A stretch of 64,000 nt of DNA. It comes from Cystobacter fuscus DSM 2262 (GTDB taxonomy: Bacteria > Myxococcota > Myxococcia > Myxococcales > Myxococcaceae). Under the pieces are notes generated by a model that ran no database searches, was not told the DNA's origin, and was given only the letters and a program-made list of their open reading frames with translations. The position numbers and the translations under genes were made by a program. Where the stretch lies: assembly GCF_000335475.2 (NCBI RefSeq), contig NZ_ANAH02000004.1, forward strand, positions 1 through 64,000. Direction: 5' to 3'. This document shows, piece after piece, positions 18,686 through 27,026 of this stretch (positions are counted from its first letter, which is position 1; each line of letters starts with the position of its first letter).

Positions 18686-20329
18686 ATGGGTGATCTGCCG
18701 ACCGTGCTCGAGGAGCGGCGCGAGGAGTTGCTGCGCCGCTGGAGCGAGGCCCTGCACCGGAGCCTGCCGCGGGCCGCCCCCGGGGAGCTGCCCTCCCCCT
18801 CCGAGCTGTTCGAGTTGCTCCACGGACTGACTCGCGCGCTGGGGGAACATCCCTCCTCCGCGAGCCCCCCCGCCGCCTTCCCCTGGCTCTCGCGGGGAGA
18901 CCCCCTCCTGCTCGCGCTCGCCGTGTATGAGTCGCTGGGCGAGGCGGTGACGGACGTCCTCCAGGAGGAAGGCGGAGTGCTCTCCCCGGGCGAGGCGCGC
19001 GTCCTCACCCGCTTCATCACCTCGGGCATCGCGGCCGCCGGGGCGCCGCGCGAGCCCTCGCGCGTCACCGAGGGGCGACTGCTCCCGGAGTCCCTCACTC
19101 CGCTCGACGCCCACATCGAGCGCGAGTGGCAACGGCTGCTCGCGAGCGAGAAGGCCGCGCGCCAGGAAGCCGAGGAGGCCAACCGCCTCAAGGACGAGTT
19201 CCTCGCCACGGTGAGCCACGAGTTGCGCACCCCCCTCACGGCGATGCTCGGCTGGGTGCAGGTGCTGCGCAATGGCAACCTGCCGCCGGAAAAGCGCGAG
19301 CGGGCCCTGGAGACGGTGGAGCGCAACGCCCGGGCGCAGGGCCAGCTCATCGAGGATCTGCTCGACGTGAGCCGCATCATGTCCGGCAAGCTCAAGCTGG
19401 ACGTGGGGCCCGTGGAGGTGGGCCACGTGGTGGAGCAGGCGCTCGAGTCGGTCCGCCCCGCCGCGGACGCCAAGGGCCTGCGGTTGCAGACGGCGCTGGA
19501 CTCCACCGGCCACGTCATGGGGGACGCGCACCGGTTGCAGCAGGTGGTGTGGAACCTCTTGTCCAACGCGGTGAAGTTCACCCCCAAGGGCGGGCGCGTC
19601 CAGGTCTTCGTCGAGCGGCGGGACTCGGCGGTGGAAATCACCGTGGCGGACACGGGCCGGGGCATCGCCCCGGAGTTCCTCCCCCACGTCTTCGAGCACT
19701 TCCGCCAGGCCGAGGGGCTCCTCACCCGGAGGGCCGGCGGACTCGGCCTGGGCCTGTCCATCGTCAAGCAGCTCGTGGAGATGCACGGCGGCACCGTGGC
19801 TGCCTTCAGCGAGGGCGTGGGCCAGGGCGCCACCTTCACCGTGCGCCTGCCCCTGTCCGCGGCCATGCGCCGCGAGGCCACCCTCCCCCCCTCGCTGCAG
19901 CACGCCCACCCGGGCATTCCCTGTCCACCGGAGCTCACGGGCCTGCGCGTGCTCGTCGTGGATGACGAGCAGGACACGCGCGAGCTGCTGCGCACCCTGC
20001 TGGAGGAATGCCACGCCGAGGTGAGCACCGCCGCGTCCGTGGCCGAGGGCCTCGAGCGGCTCAAGCAGGAGCTGCCCGACGTGCTCATCTCCGACATCGG
20101 CATGCCGGGCGAGGATGGCTTCCACCTCATCTCCCGCGTCCGGGCACTCCCGCCCAAGGAGGGAGGCCGCACCCCCGCCGTCGCGCTCACCGCCTACGCG
20201 CGCGTGGAGGACCGGACCCGAGCGCTGCTCGCGGGCTTCCACAGCCATGTGCCCAAGCCCGTGGAGCCCGTGGAGCTGCTCGTGGTGCTCGCCTCGCTGT
20301 CGGGCCGCTTCGGCGCCGTGCGCGGCTGA
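18686..20329 (+). CDS. Hybrid sensor histidine kinase with receiver domain
   Basis: This 547-residue soluble kinase begins with a helical domain resembling the RsbRD-type N-terminal sensor (about 5-120: LEERREELLRRWSEAL). It continues with a phospho-acceptor helix containing SHELRTPLT (His178), a HATPase domain (DTGRGIAPE, GLGLGLSIV) and a C-terminal receiver with phospho-acceptor Asp470 in SDIGMPGEDG. No membrane segment is present. It is built like several orphan hybrid kinases of myxobacteria and closely resembles the catalytic part of the large kinase at 49796. Signal and output are unknown. Confidence 0.9.
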   Translation: MGDLPTVLEERREELLRRWSEALHRSLPRAAPGELPSPSELFELLHGLTRALGEHPSSASPPAAFPWLSRGDPLLLALAVYESLGEAVTDVLQEEGGVLSPGEARVLTRFITSGIAAAGAPREPSRVTEGRLLPESLTPLDAHIEREWQRLLASEKAARQEAEEANRLKDEFLATVSHELRTPLTAMLGWVQVLRNGNLPPEKRERALETVERNARAQGQLIEDLLDVSRIMSGKLKLDVGPVEVGHVVEQALESVRPAADAKGLRLQTALDSTGHVMGDAHRLQQVVWNLLSNAVKFTPKGGRVQVFVERRDSAVEITVADTGRGIAPEFLPHVFEHFRQAEGLLTRRAGGLGLGLSIVKQLVEMHGGTVAAFSEGVGQGATFTVRLPLSAAMRREATLPPSLQHAHPGIPCPPELTGLRVLVVDDEQDTRELLRTLLEECHAEVSTAASVAEGLERLKQELPDVLISDIGMPGEDGFHLISRVRALPPKEGGRTPAVALTAYARVEDRTRALLAGFHSHVPKPVEPVELLVVLASLSGRFGAVRG

Positions 20330-20341
20330 ACACGGGGCGCG

Positions 20342-21199
20342 TCAACGCGGCGCGTCGGCCCGCGCGAGGTGTTCGAGCAGCAGCGTGTTGATGTGCCCCG
20401 CGTGCTGGATCGTCACCCCGTGGGAGGCGCCGGGGATTTCCACGTAGCGCGCCCCGGGAATGCCCTCGCCGAGCACCCGGCCCAGGCGCGGAGGGGCGAT
20501 GGGGTCCTCCGTGGCGCTCACCACCAGGGTGGGCAGGCCCGCGAGTTCCTTCAGCCGGGGAGTGGAGTCATAGGCGCCCATGGCGGCCATCTGCCGCATC
20601 GCCACCGGGGGCGAGTCCGCCAGGTCATGGCCGAAGAGGTGCGCGAGGCGGCCGGCGAGCGCGTCGGGGTCCTCCTGGAGGAGGGCCTCGGGCGGCATCA
20701 CCATGCGCAGGAAGGCACGGCGGCGCCAGGCGCGCGGGCCCACGCGCGAGCGCAACCCGAGCCACATCATCCGGAGCGAGGGCACCGTCACATGGCGGCC
20801 CCGGGCGAAGGTGCACAGCAGGGACAGGCTGCGCACGCGCGCGCGCTCGGTCAGCGCGAGGTGCTGGGCGATGAGCCCTCCCAGCGAGTGCCCGACGACG
20901 TGCGCCGAGTCCCAGCCGTGCGCGTCCATGAGGGCGCGGACGTCCTCGGACATCTGGGCGACGGTGAGCGCGCCGCCCAGGGGCTGGCTGCGGCCGAGTC
21001 CCCGGTTGTCGAACCACAGGCAGCGGTGGTGCGCCGTGAGCCCATCGAGTTGGGGACGCCAGGCCTCGCCCTGCACGGCCACGCCTTGAATGAGCACCAC
21101 CGGAGTGCCCGTGCCCTCCACACCGTACGAGAGGCGGCAGCCCTGGTGCTCCAGTGACAAGACGCCAACCTCGGGGACGGCTCCTGGATCATCACGCAT
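20342..21199 (-). CDS. Alpha/beta-hydrolase
   Basis: This 285-residue hydrolase has the nucleophile elbow GHSLGG (Ser about 122), a candidate acid in SATEDPIAPP, and the catalytic His in IPGASHGVTIQHA. NRGLGRSQP before the elbow is typical of the ester/haloalkane-type hydrolase group. The substrate cannot be inferred. The start at 21199 follows AGGAG by ten bases. It is convergent with the hybrid kinase and divergent from the basic protein at 21291. Confidence 0.85.
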   Translation of the reverse strand: MRDDPGAVPEVGVLSLEHQGCRLSYGVEGTGTPVVLIQGVAVQGEAWRPQLDGLTAHHRCLWFDNRGLGRSQPLGGALTVAQMSEDVRALMDAHGWDSAHVVGHSLGGLIAQHLALTERARVRSLSLLCTFARGRHVTVPSLRMMWLGLRSRVGPRAWRRRAFLRMVMPPEALLQEDPDALAGRLAHLFGHDLADSPPVAMRQMAAMGAYDSTPRLKELAGLPTLVVSATEDPIAPPRLGRVLGEGIPGARYVEIPGASHGVTIQHAGHINTLLLEHLARADAPR

Positions 21200-21290
21200 C
21201 GAGATTCATCTCCTGGGTGACGCACTGACGGCCGGGTCGGTTGCATTTGGGACGGGCCTCCTCAAATTGAGTGTCAAGGAGGGTGCCCTC

Positions 21291-21713
21291 ATGCCCCGTG
21301 GAGACAAGAGCAAATACACCGACAAGCAGAAGCGTCGCGCCGAGCATATCGAGAAGAGCTACGAGCAACATGGGACGGACAAGAAGGAGGCGGTGCGCCG
21401 GGCCTGGGCCACGGTGAACGCCGAGTCCCACGGTGGAGAAAAGCCCGGTGGCTCCGGCTACGGCAAGCCCGAGACCCACCAGTCCTCCAAGCGCGGCGGC
21501 CAGCGCAGCATGGCCAAGCGCACCACCGCCCAGCGCTCCGCCGCCGCGAAGAAGGCCGCGGCCACGCGCAAGAGCAAGGCCGTCAAGCGCACCGCCGCCG
21601 CGAAGCGCGGAGCGGCGAAGACCACCACCGCCAAGCGCACCACCGCCAAGCGCGCCACCACCGCCAGGCGCGCCACGACGAAGCGCTCGAGCAGCCCGCG
21701 CAAGCGTTCGTGA
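21291..21713 (+). CDS. Small basic protein: KYTDKQKR domain plus histone-like tail
   Basis: This 140-residue protein opens with a domain (1-60: DKSKYTDKQKRRAEHIEKSY, then EAVRRAWATVNAESHG). I recognise it from proteins often labelled 'plasmid stabilisation protein' in proteobacteria; that label is not supported by function. From about 70 onward it is almost only Lys, Arg, Ala and Thr in AKRTTAKR-like repeats, resembling histone H1 tails and suggesting DNA binding. A perfect AAGGAGG ribosome site precedes the ATG. No plasmid genes are nearby. Confidence 0.8.
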   Translation: MPRGDKSKYTDKQKRRAEHIEKSYEQHGTDKKEAVRRAWATVNAESHGGEKPGGSGYGKPETHQSSKRGGQRSMAKRTTAQRSAAAKKAAATRKSKAVKRTAAAKRGAAKTTTAKRTTAKRATTARRATTKRSSSPRKRS

Positions 21714-21758
21714 GCCGAGGGAGCACGAGGGACGAGGCAAGCTCCGGGCGTGCCCGGC

Positions 21759-22340
21759 TCAGCCATGAGCCGGGTCGTGCATCCGCGCGAAGGGGAAGGT
21801 GAGGTGCGCCCGGCGCGCTTCCCACTCGGGCCGCAAGAGACCCCAGACCTGTTGATCCTTGCGCCGCCCCTCGACGAGGTAGTGCCCGCGCATCAGCCCC
21901 TCGTGGGTGAAGCCGAGCTTGCGCGCCAGGGCCTGTGACGCGAGGTTGTCCTCCGCCGTGATGAGCCAGACGCGGTGCAGGAAGGGCCAGGCCTCGAAGA
22001 GGCGCGCCACCACGCCCGCCACCGCGCGCGTCCCCAACCCCTGCCCGTGAAAACCGCTCGAGAGCATGTAGCCAATCTCCACGCGCCCGTGGAAGCGCGA
22101 CAACTCCCGTGCGGCCACCGTGCCGATGAGCCGCCCGTCCCACTCCACCATCCACCGGAAGTTCGTGGCCGTGGGGTGACTCAAGTCATGCGTCGCCTCC
22201 TGAAGCCGCGCGAGCAGGGACTCGCGCGACGAGGATTCCATGGGCACGAGCCGCCGGGAGACGGGCTCCTCGCGCAGGGCCTTCCACATGTCCACGTGCT
22301 CGGGCCGCGCGGGAACCAGTCGGAGTTCGGGAGAGGTCAT
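21759..22340 (-). CDS. GNAT-family N-acetyltransferase
   Basis: This 193-residue acetyltransferase is of the RimJ/RimL type. Strands VEIGYMLSSGFHGQGLGTRA give the acetyl-CoA pyrophosphate loop (HGQGLGT), followed by RVWLITAEDNLASQALARKL and GFTHEG, the usual C-terminal signature. It may acetylate a ribosomal-protein-like N-terminus or a small amine; the substrate is unknown. The start at 22340 (MTSPELRLVP) was chosen over longer frames because a GTGCAAGG site precedes it and homologs start here. Confidence 0.85.
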   Translation of the reverse strand: MTSPELRLVPARPEHVDMWKALREEPVSRRLVPMESSSRESLLARLQEATHDLSHPTATNFRWMVEWDGRLIGTVAARELSRFHGRVEIGYMLSSGFHGQGLGTRAVAGVVARLFEAWPFLHRVWLITAEDNLASQALARKLGFTHEGLMRGHYLVEGRRKDQQVWGLLRPEWEARRAHLTFPFARMHDPAHG

Positions 22341-22457
22341 GGCCTTGCACCCTACCTCACCCCGCTGAACAGAGCGGCCTGGCGGGCAGCCGTTCCCTGC
22401 ATGCGACTCGCGGAAACCGCACCTTCCGCCCAGCACGACAACAGGGAGGGAAGACAC

Positions 22458-22853
22458 ATGACGAAGACGAAACTTCTGCTGGCGGGGCTTCTCACGGGGG
22501 CGGTGGCGTTCGGGACGGCGTGCAAGACGGACTCGGCCACCAAGAGCCCGGAGCCGATGACGCCGGCCACCACCGATGACGCCGGCACGGGGGGCACGGG
22601 CTTCGACACGCCCCAGCCCGCTCCGCTGCCCGATGACGGCATCCGCGAGCGCGAGCCAGACGTGCACAACACGCCCATCGACGAGCCCGGCACGGGCGGC
22701 TCCGGCCTGGAGCCCAACGGCATGACGCCCCCTCCGGACGCCATCGGCAACGAGCCCATCGACGAGCCGATGAGGACCACGCCGCCCATCGACTCGTCCA
22801 TGGACGACGACGACACCATGACCGAGGACACCCAGCCCATGCCCAAGCAGTAG
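22458..22853 (+). CDS. Acidic Pro/Thr-rich lipoprotein
   Basis: This 131-residue protein has a lipoprotein signal ending FGTAC (Cys22). The mature part is disordered and rich in Pro, Asp and Thr, with partial repeats (NTPIDEPGTGGSGLEPN and NEPIDEPMRTTPPID). No domain is recognised. It follows GGGAGGG and a mixed-composition upstream region. A strong hairpin terminates the gene. Confidence 0.75.
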   Translation: MTKTKLLLAGLLTGAVAFGTACKTDSATKSPEPMTPATTDDAGTGGTGFDTPQPAPLPDDGIREREPDVHNTPIDEPGTGGSGLEPNGMTPPPDAIGNEPIDEPMRTTPPIDSSMDDDDTMTEDTQPMPKQ

Positions 22854-22870
22854 GCACGGGGCTCGATTGC

Positions 22871-22908
22871 ACGACGGGCCTCCGGGATTACCCCCGGGGG
22901 CCCGTCGT
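22871..22908 (+). terminator. Bidirectional hairpin terminator
   Basis: ACGACGGGCC at 22871 pairs with GGCCCGTCGT ending at 22908, with further TCCGGG/CCCGGG pairing inside. It lies between convergent genes ending at 22853 and 22927 and could serve both. Confidence 0.7.
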
Positions 22909-22926
22909 GTCTGGAGGGGAAGCCGC

Positions 22927-23139
22927 TCAGCGAGGCGGCTTGAGGTGCTCGGGCAGGCCCGCCCCCTCGGGGGGACGCTCCATGCTGGAGCCCGCGGTGG
23001 GCGGCCTCAGCTCCGAGGGCAACCCGGACGCGGAGGCCGGTGGCGCTCCCGCGTCACCCGGACCGGGGTCCACGTTGCCCGAGGGACAGGCCAGCGACAA
23101 CGACGACAGCGCGATCAACACGAACCAGGGACGTCGCAC
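22927..23139 (-). CDS. Small putative lipoprotein
   Basis: This 70-residue protein has a signal sequence ending LSLSLAC (Cys18). A short Pro/Gly/Ala-rich mature part follows, without a recognisable domain. Its ATG lies 12 bases after the stop of the YcnI-like gene, so the two are probably one operon. It may be a surface partner of that protein. Confidence 0.65.
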   Translation of the reverse strand: MRRPWFVLIALSSLSLACPSGNVDPGPGDAGAPPASASGLPSELRPPTAGSSMERPPEGAGLPEHLKPPR

Positions 23140-23151
23140 GGGCGGCCTCGC

Positions 23152-23859
23152 TCAGTACCGGACCCAGATCTCGGTCCCGGGGTGGATCTGCTGGAGCACC
23201 TGGGTGTTGGGCTCCTTCGAGATGAGGCCGGAGATGAACTCGCTGGGGCTGTAGGCGGCGTTGCCCGCCCAGACGATTTGAGCGTCCTTGAAGACGCTCA
23301 GGTCATGCACGTGCTGCGTCACCGTGTACTTGTTCCACCCGGGCGTGCGCGGCGGCACGACGACGAGGGAGGGCGCCGGCAGCTCGGTGGAGCCCTCGGC
23401 CAGGTGGCCGTGCCCGCCGGAGGTGCTCACCCACGCCGCGACCTTCTCGGTGCCATCCGGCGCGCGGCAGGTCTGGATCGTCGGGAAGTACAGCGCGGTG
23501 AAGGGGGCATTGGGCAGGCTGGCGCGCAGGGTCAGCTTGTAGAACTGGGAGTCCTCGGGCAGCACGCTGGCCTCGGGCTTCGTCCACGTCACCGTCTTCA
23601 CCCGGCCCGTGTCGTCCTTGAGCACCACGGCCCGGCCAAACGCCGAGTCCAACGGCCGCACGCCGCCCACGCCCTCGGGGATCTGCACCTCGATGCGATA
23701 GGTGTCCAGGCCCTCGCAGCCATGGCCCACCAGGAAGGACAGCTCCTGGGTGGTGGCCGCGATGGGCTGCGCCGGGGTGGACAGGCCGATATGGGCCTCG
23801 GCGGTGTGGCACAGCAGGAAGGCCGCGATGGCCGACAGCGTCCGCGATGAAACCTTCAT
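23152..23859 (-). CDS. YcnI-like (DUF1775) exported protein
   Basis: This 235-residue protein has a signal peptide ending TAEA, leaving histidine (His23) as the mature N-terminus (HIGLSTPAQPI). YcnI-type proteins bind Cu(II) through this N-terminal His in a brace with a buried Trp. The pattern continues with ELSFLVGHGCEGLDTYRIEV and IPEGVGGVRPLDSAFG. YcnI is usually encoded beside copper genes (YcnJ, PCuAC); none is seen here, only a small lipoprotein downstream. A metal-handling role in the periplasm is likely but inferred. Confidence 0.8.
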   Translation of the reverse strand: MKVSSRTLSAIAAFLLCHTAEAHIGLSTPAQPIAATTQELSFLVGHGCEGLDTYRIEVQIPEGVGGVRPLDSAFGRAVVLKDDTGRVKTVTWTKPEASVLPEDSQFYKLTLRASLPNAPFTALYFPTIQTCRAPDGTEKVAAWVSTSGGHGHLAEGSTELPAPSLVVVPPRTPGWNKYTVTQHVHDLSVFKDAQIVWAGNAAYSPSEFISGLISKEPNTQVLQQIHPGTEIWVRY

Positions 23860-23895
23860 CTGAACTCCTCCAGGCGACGGGCGAGGAGTGCCTTC

Positions 23896-24792
23896 TTAGG
23901 AGCCCGCCCCTTCCCCCGGAATGAGACACTTTGTCGCACCCTCCAGCGCCAGACGTTTCCAGGCCACGCGGGCCTCCTCCACGCCCACCGAGCGAAAGCG
24001 CACCGTCTCGCCGGGCCGGCGCGAGGCCAGCAGGCCCCAATCCGCGCGGATGACCACCGCGAGCACCGGATAGCCCCCCAGGGTGGGGTGGTCCGGCCCG
24101 AGCACGATGGGCTCCCCGGAGGCGGGCACCTGGAGGGCGCCGCGCACCATGGGGCCCGAGAGGCCCGCGCCCGTGTCCGCGTGGGCCAGATGGGGCCCGC
24201 GCAGCCGGATTCCCACCCGATCGCTCGTGGGCGAGACCGTGAAGCGCCCCGAGAGCAACGCCTCCTGGGCCCCCGGATCGAAGCGGCCTGGCTCCGGCCC
24301 CCACATCACGCGAACCACTTCCCCGGGCGGCTCGACACGCTCCGGCGCGAGCCGCGCGCCCCCGCCCACTCCCAGGGGCAGCACGTCCCCGGGCTGGAGC
24401 ATCCGCCCCTCCCACCCCCCGAGCCGCGCCACCGGCAACAGCCCTCGCCCTCCGAGCACCTCGGGCACGGCGAGCCCGCCCTCCACGGCCACGTAGCGCA
24501 CCACGCCCCGCTCGGGCGCGGGCACGCGGAAGGACTCCCCGTCCGCCACCTGGAAGGCCTCGCCCCCCAGCGACACCCACGCGCTCCGGCCCGTCACCCG
24601 CAGATCCACCCGGCCGTAACACTCGAGCGCCGCCGCGCCCCACGCGTTGCCCACCGCGCGGTTGGCCGCGGCGAGCCACTCCGGCACCAGCGCGCCTCCC
24701 GGGGGCACGCCCTGGTGCATGCGGCCGGGACGTCCTGCGTCCTGCACGCCCACCGGCCCCCGTACGTCGAGCACCTCCAATCGCGCGTCCAT
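23896..24792 (-). CDS. pxpC: 5-oxoprolinase subunit PxpC
   Basis: This 298-residue protein matches the biotin-dependent carboxylase/KipA-type (PxpC) family. It begins LEVLDVRGPVGVQDAGRPG, and later has YVAVEGGLAVPEVLGGRG, VSPTSDRVGIRLRGP and the glycine-rich ILGPDHPTLGGYPVLAVV-like segment. With PxpA and PxpB it cleaves 5-oxoproline (pyroglutamate), a cell-damage product, to glutamate using ATP. Its ATG directly follows the TGA of the PxpA-PxpB fusion gene, so the two form one operon and supply the whole enzyme. Confidence 0.92.
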   Translation of the reverse strand: MDARLEVLDVRGPVGVQDAGRPGRMHQGVPPGGALVPEWLAAANRAVGNAWGAAALECYGRVDLRVTGRSAWVSLGGEAFQVADGESFRVPAPERGVVRYVAVEGGLAVPEVLGGRGLLPVARLGGWEGRMLQPGDVLPLGVGGGARLAPERVEPPGEVVRVMWGPEPGRFDPGAQEALLSGRFTVSPTSDRVGIRLRGPHLAHADTGAGLSGPMVRGALQVPASGEPIVLGPDHPTLGGYPVLAVVIRADWGLLASRRPGETVRFRSVGVEEARVAWKRLALEGATKCLIPGEGAGS

Positions 24793-26079
24793 TCAGTCCA
24801 CCCGCTCGAAGAGCACCCGGTCCCCGAGCCGCAAGCGCGCCCCGCTGCCGGGATGGAAGGGAGAAAAGTCCACGGCGGTGGCGATGAGGTTCCACCCCCC
24901 CGGCGAGGCGAAGGGATAGATGCCGGTGCGCCGCCCGGCGATGCCCACCGCGTGCGCTGGAACGCTCGGCCTCGGCATGGCCAGCCGGGGCACCTCGATG
25001 CGCGCATCCACCTCGCCCAGGTAGGCGAAGCCGGGCATGAAGCCCACCGCGCGCACCGTGTATTCGCACGAGGAGTGCAGCAGCGCCACGTCGTCCACCG
25101 CCAGGCCCACGCGATCCGCCACCGCCTCGAGGTCCGGCCCGTCGTAGCGCACCCGGACGATGACGAGGGGCCGCTCCTCGGGCGACAGGAGCCGGCCCGC
25201 GCTCCGGCCCAGCACGCGCCGGGGATCCTCCGGTGGCGCCGCCGGATCGAAGTACACGCAGGCATGCGCCTCGCCCACCACCACGTCCAGCACGCCGGGG
25301 GTGGCCTGGAGCGCCTCCAGCACCCCGCGCCGCTCCAGCCGCTCGGGCAGCACGAGCCGCAGCGCCCCGTCCCCCAGGGGCTCGGTGCGCATGGCCAGCA
25401 CGTCCAGCACCGCGCGCACCTCGCGCGCCATCTCCACCGCGCCCGGCGAGTCCCCATGCACGCACAGCGTGTCCACCGCGCCGCCCAGGGTCAGCCGCAG
25501 CGCGTTGTCGCGCGCCACCGCGGGGTCCGTCAGCACCGCGCCCGGCTCGCCCCGGGGGATGAGCGACCCGTCCGGCCGCGTGCCCCGGTCCGCGAAGCCC
25601 TCGCGCGCGTAGGCGAGCCCCGCCTCCCGCGCCGCCTCGCGCAGCGCGCCCGTGGCCGGTCCCACGAAGACAAGCCCCGAGCCCAGCGCCTCCACCACCC
25701 CGTCGACCACGGCGCGGGCGAGCGCGGGGTCGCGGTTGGCCGCGTGGTACAGGGCGCCGTGCGGCTTGGCCGAGTACACGGGAACTCCCACCTCCGTGGC
25801 CAGGGCCGCCAGCCGGGCACACTGCGCGGCCACCTGAGCGCGCAGCAGCTCGGGGGCCACGGTGAGCGCCCGGCGGCCGAAGTGCTCCCGATCCTCGAAG
25901 GAGGGGTGCGCTCCGGCGCGCGTGCCGTGGCGCGCGCACGCCTCGAGCGCCCGGCGCATGGAGGCCGTGTCGCCCGCGTGCCCTCCGCAGGCGATGTGGG
26001 CCACCTGCGCGTGGGTATAGAGCCGCTCGTCCTCGTCCGGCAGCTCGCCCAGATCGATGTTCAGCAGACACTCCACCAT
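24793..26079 (-). CDS. 5-oxoprolinase PxpA-PxpB fusion
   Basis: This 428-residue protein joins two normally separate subunits. Residues 1-225 are PxpA (LamB/YcsF family): LLNIDLGELPDEDE, IACGGHAGD, GAHPSFEDREHFGRR and VKPHGALY-like YSAKPHGALYH. Residues about 235-428 are PxpB (KipI family): ALRLVLPERLERRGVLEAL, VRVRYDGPDLEAVA and the C-terminal FMPGFAYLGEVDARIEVPRL, GIAGRRTGIYP. There is no stop or frameshift between them. PxpC follows immediately. The fusion order A-B is uncommon; most bacteria have separate pxpB and pxpC next to pxpA. Confidence 0.9.
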   Translation of the reverse strand: MVECLLNIDLGELPDEDERLYTHAQVAHIACGGHAGDTASMRRALEACARHGTRAGAHPSFEDREHFGRRALTVAPELLRAQVAAQCARLAALATEVGVPVYSAKPHGALYHAANRDPALARAVVDGVVEALGSGLVFVGPATGALREAAREAGLAYAREGFADRGTRPDGSLIPRGEPGAVLTDPAVARDNALRLTLGGAVDTLCVHGDSPGAVEMAREVRAVLDVLAMRTEPLGDGALRLVLPERLERRGVLEALQATPGVLDVVVGEAHACVYFDPAAPPEDPRRVLGRSAGRLLSPEERPLVIVRVRYDGPDLEAVADRVGLAVDDVALLHSSCEYTVRAVGFMPGFAYLGEVDARIEVPRLAMPRPSVPAHAVGIAGRRTGIYPFASPGGWNLIATAVDFSPFHPGSGARLRLGDRVLFERVD

Positions 26080-26272
26080 GGCACCCCCGAACCGAACCTA
26101 GCCTAGCCCGCTCCCGCCTCGCTCCCCGGCCAGGCAACCCCGAGAACCTCTCACGGGTGAACATCCGGGCGGGCGCGAGGGCTCGAATAAAAAGACAGAG
26201 CCGCCGTCCGAGTCCGCGTTGCCGCGAACCGGCATCCGACCCTACCCCTCGAACTCCCCAGGAGATTCCCTC

Positions 26273-26866
26273 ATGAAGCGCCTTGGCTCCGCCGTGCTCG
26301 CCGCCGTCCTCTTTTCCGCGGGGGCCGCCTCCGCCCAACCCCGGTACGAGCGTGCGCAGAACCGCCAGGAGGACCGGCAGAACAAGCAGGAGATGCGCGA
26401 TGACCGCTACGACGTGCGCGAGTTGGAGGACGTGCTGCGGCGCTTCGACAGCGCCCAGGCCCGCCGCGACGAGGGCGCCATGCGCGACGTGGAGACGCGG
26501 CTGCGCGACCTGATGCGGGCGGAGCTGGCCGAGGGCCGCCACGAGCTGGCCGCGGACCGGCAGGAGATCCGCCGCGAGGAGTGGGACCGGGGCGGGCGGG
26601 ATGATCGCCGTGACCGGCGCGATGACGTCCGGGATGCCCGGGCGGAGGCGAACTCGCAGGCGGCCCGCTCGGCCGTCGCCCGGGAGCTGTCCTCGCTCGT
26701 GGGCAGCCGCAGGCCGGCCGACCTGCACCGCACGCGCACCCTCATCACCCAGCTCATCCAGATGGGCCGCCAGGAGATCCGCGACAACAAGCAGGAGATG
26801 CGCGAGGACAAGCGCGAGCGGCACGAAGACCGCCGCGAGTGGCGCGATGACCGCCGCCGCTACTAG
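26273..26866 (+). CDS. Exported Arg/Asp-rich helical protein
   Basis: This 197-residue protein has a signal peptide ending ASAQ (about residue 21). The mature part is extremely charged, with RQEDRQNKQEMRDDRYD and repeated DRRD/EDRREWRDD motifs, likely one long helix or disordered polyampholyte. No domain is recognised. AGGAG precedes the ATG by eight bases. A G/C hairpin lies 34 bases after the stop. Confidence 0.75.
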   Translation: MKRLGSAVLAAVLFSAGAASAQPRYERAQNRQEDRQNKQEMRDDRYDVRELEDVLRRFDSAQARRDEGAMRDVETRLRDLMRAELAEGRHELAADRQEIRREEWDRGGRDDRRDRRDDVRDARAEANSQAARSAVARELSSLVGSRRPADLHRTRTLITQLIQMGRQEIRDNKQEMREDKRERHEDRREWRDDRRRY

Positions 26867-26899
26867 GCTCCCATGAGGCTCCAATGAAGCCCCGGTGAG

Positions 26900-26926
26900 G
26901 GGGGGCGACCCGACGGAACGCCCCCC
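26900..26926 (+). terminator. Hairpin terminator
   Basis: GGGGGGCG (26900-26907) pairs with CGCCCCCC (26919-26926) across an 11-base loop, just downstream of the Arg/Asp-rich exported protein gene. Confidence 0.5.
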
Positions 26927-27026
26927 GGGCCCGCTCCCGGGCTGACAGGCGGGCAACGCTTCCGGCCCCGTCGCCGCCGGACAGGAGGGATTCTCCTCCA
27001 GGACCGGTATGGTGGAGCCCTCGCCC

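Noticed and set aside
21291-21713. Plasmid maintenance locus
   Set aside because: The label attached to this domain is not supported by function, and no replication or partition genes are near.
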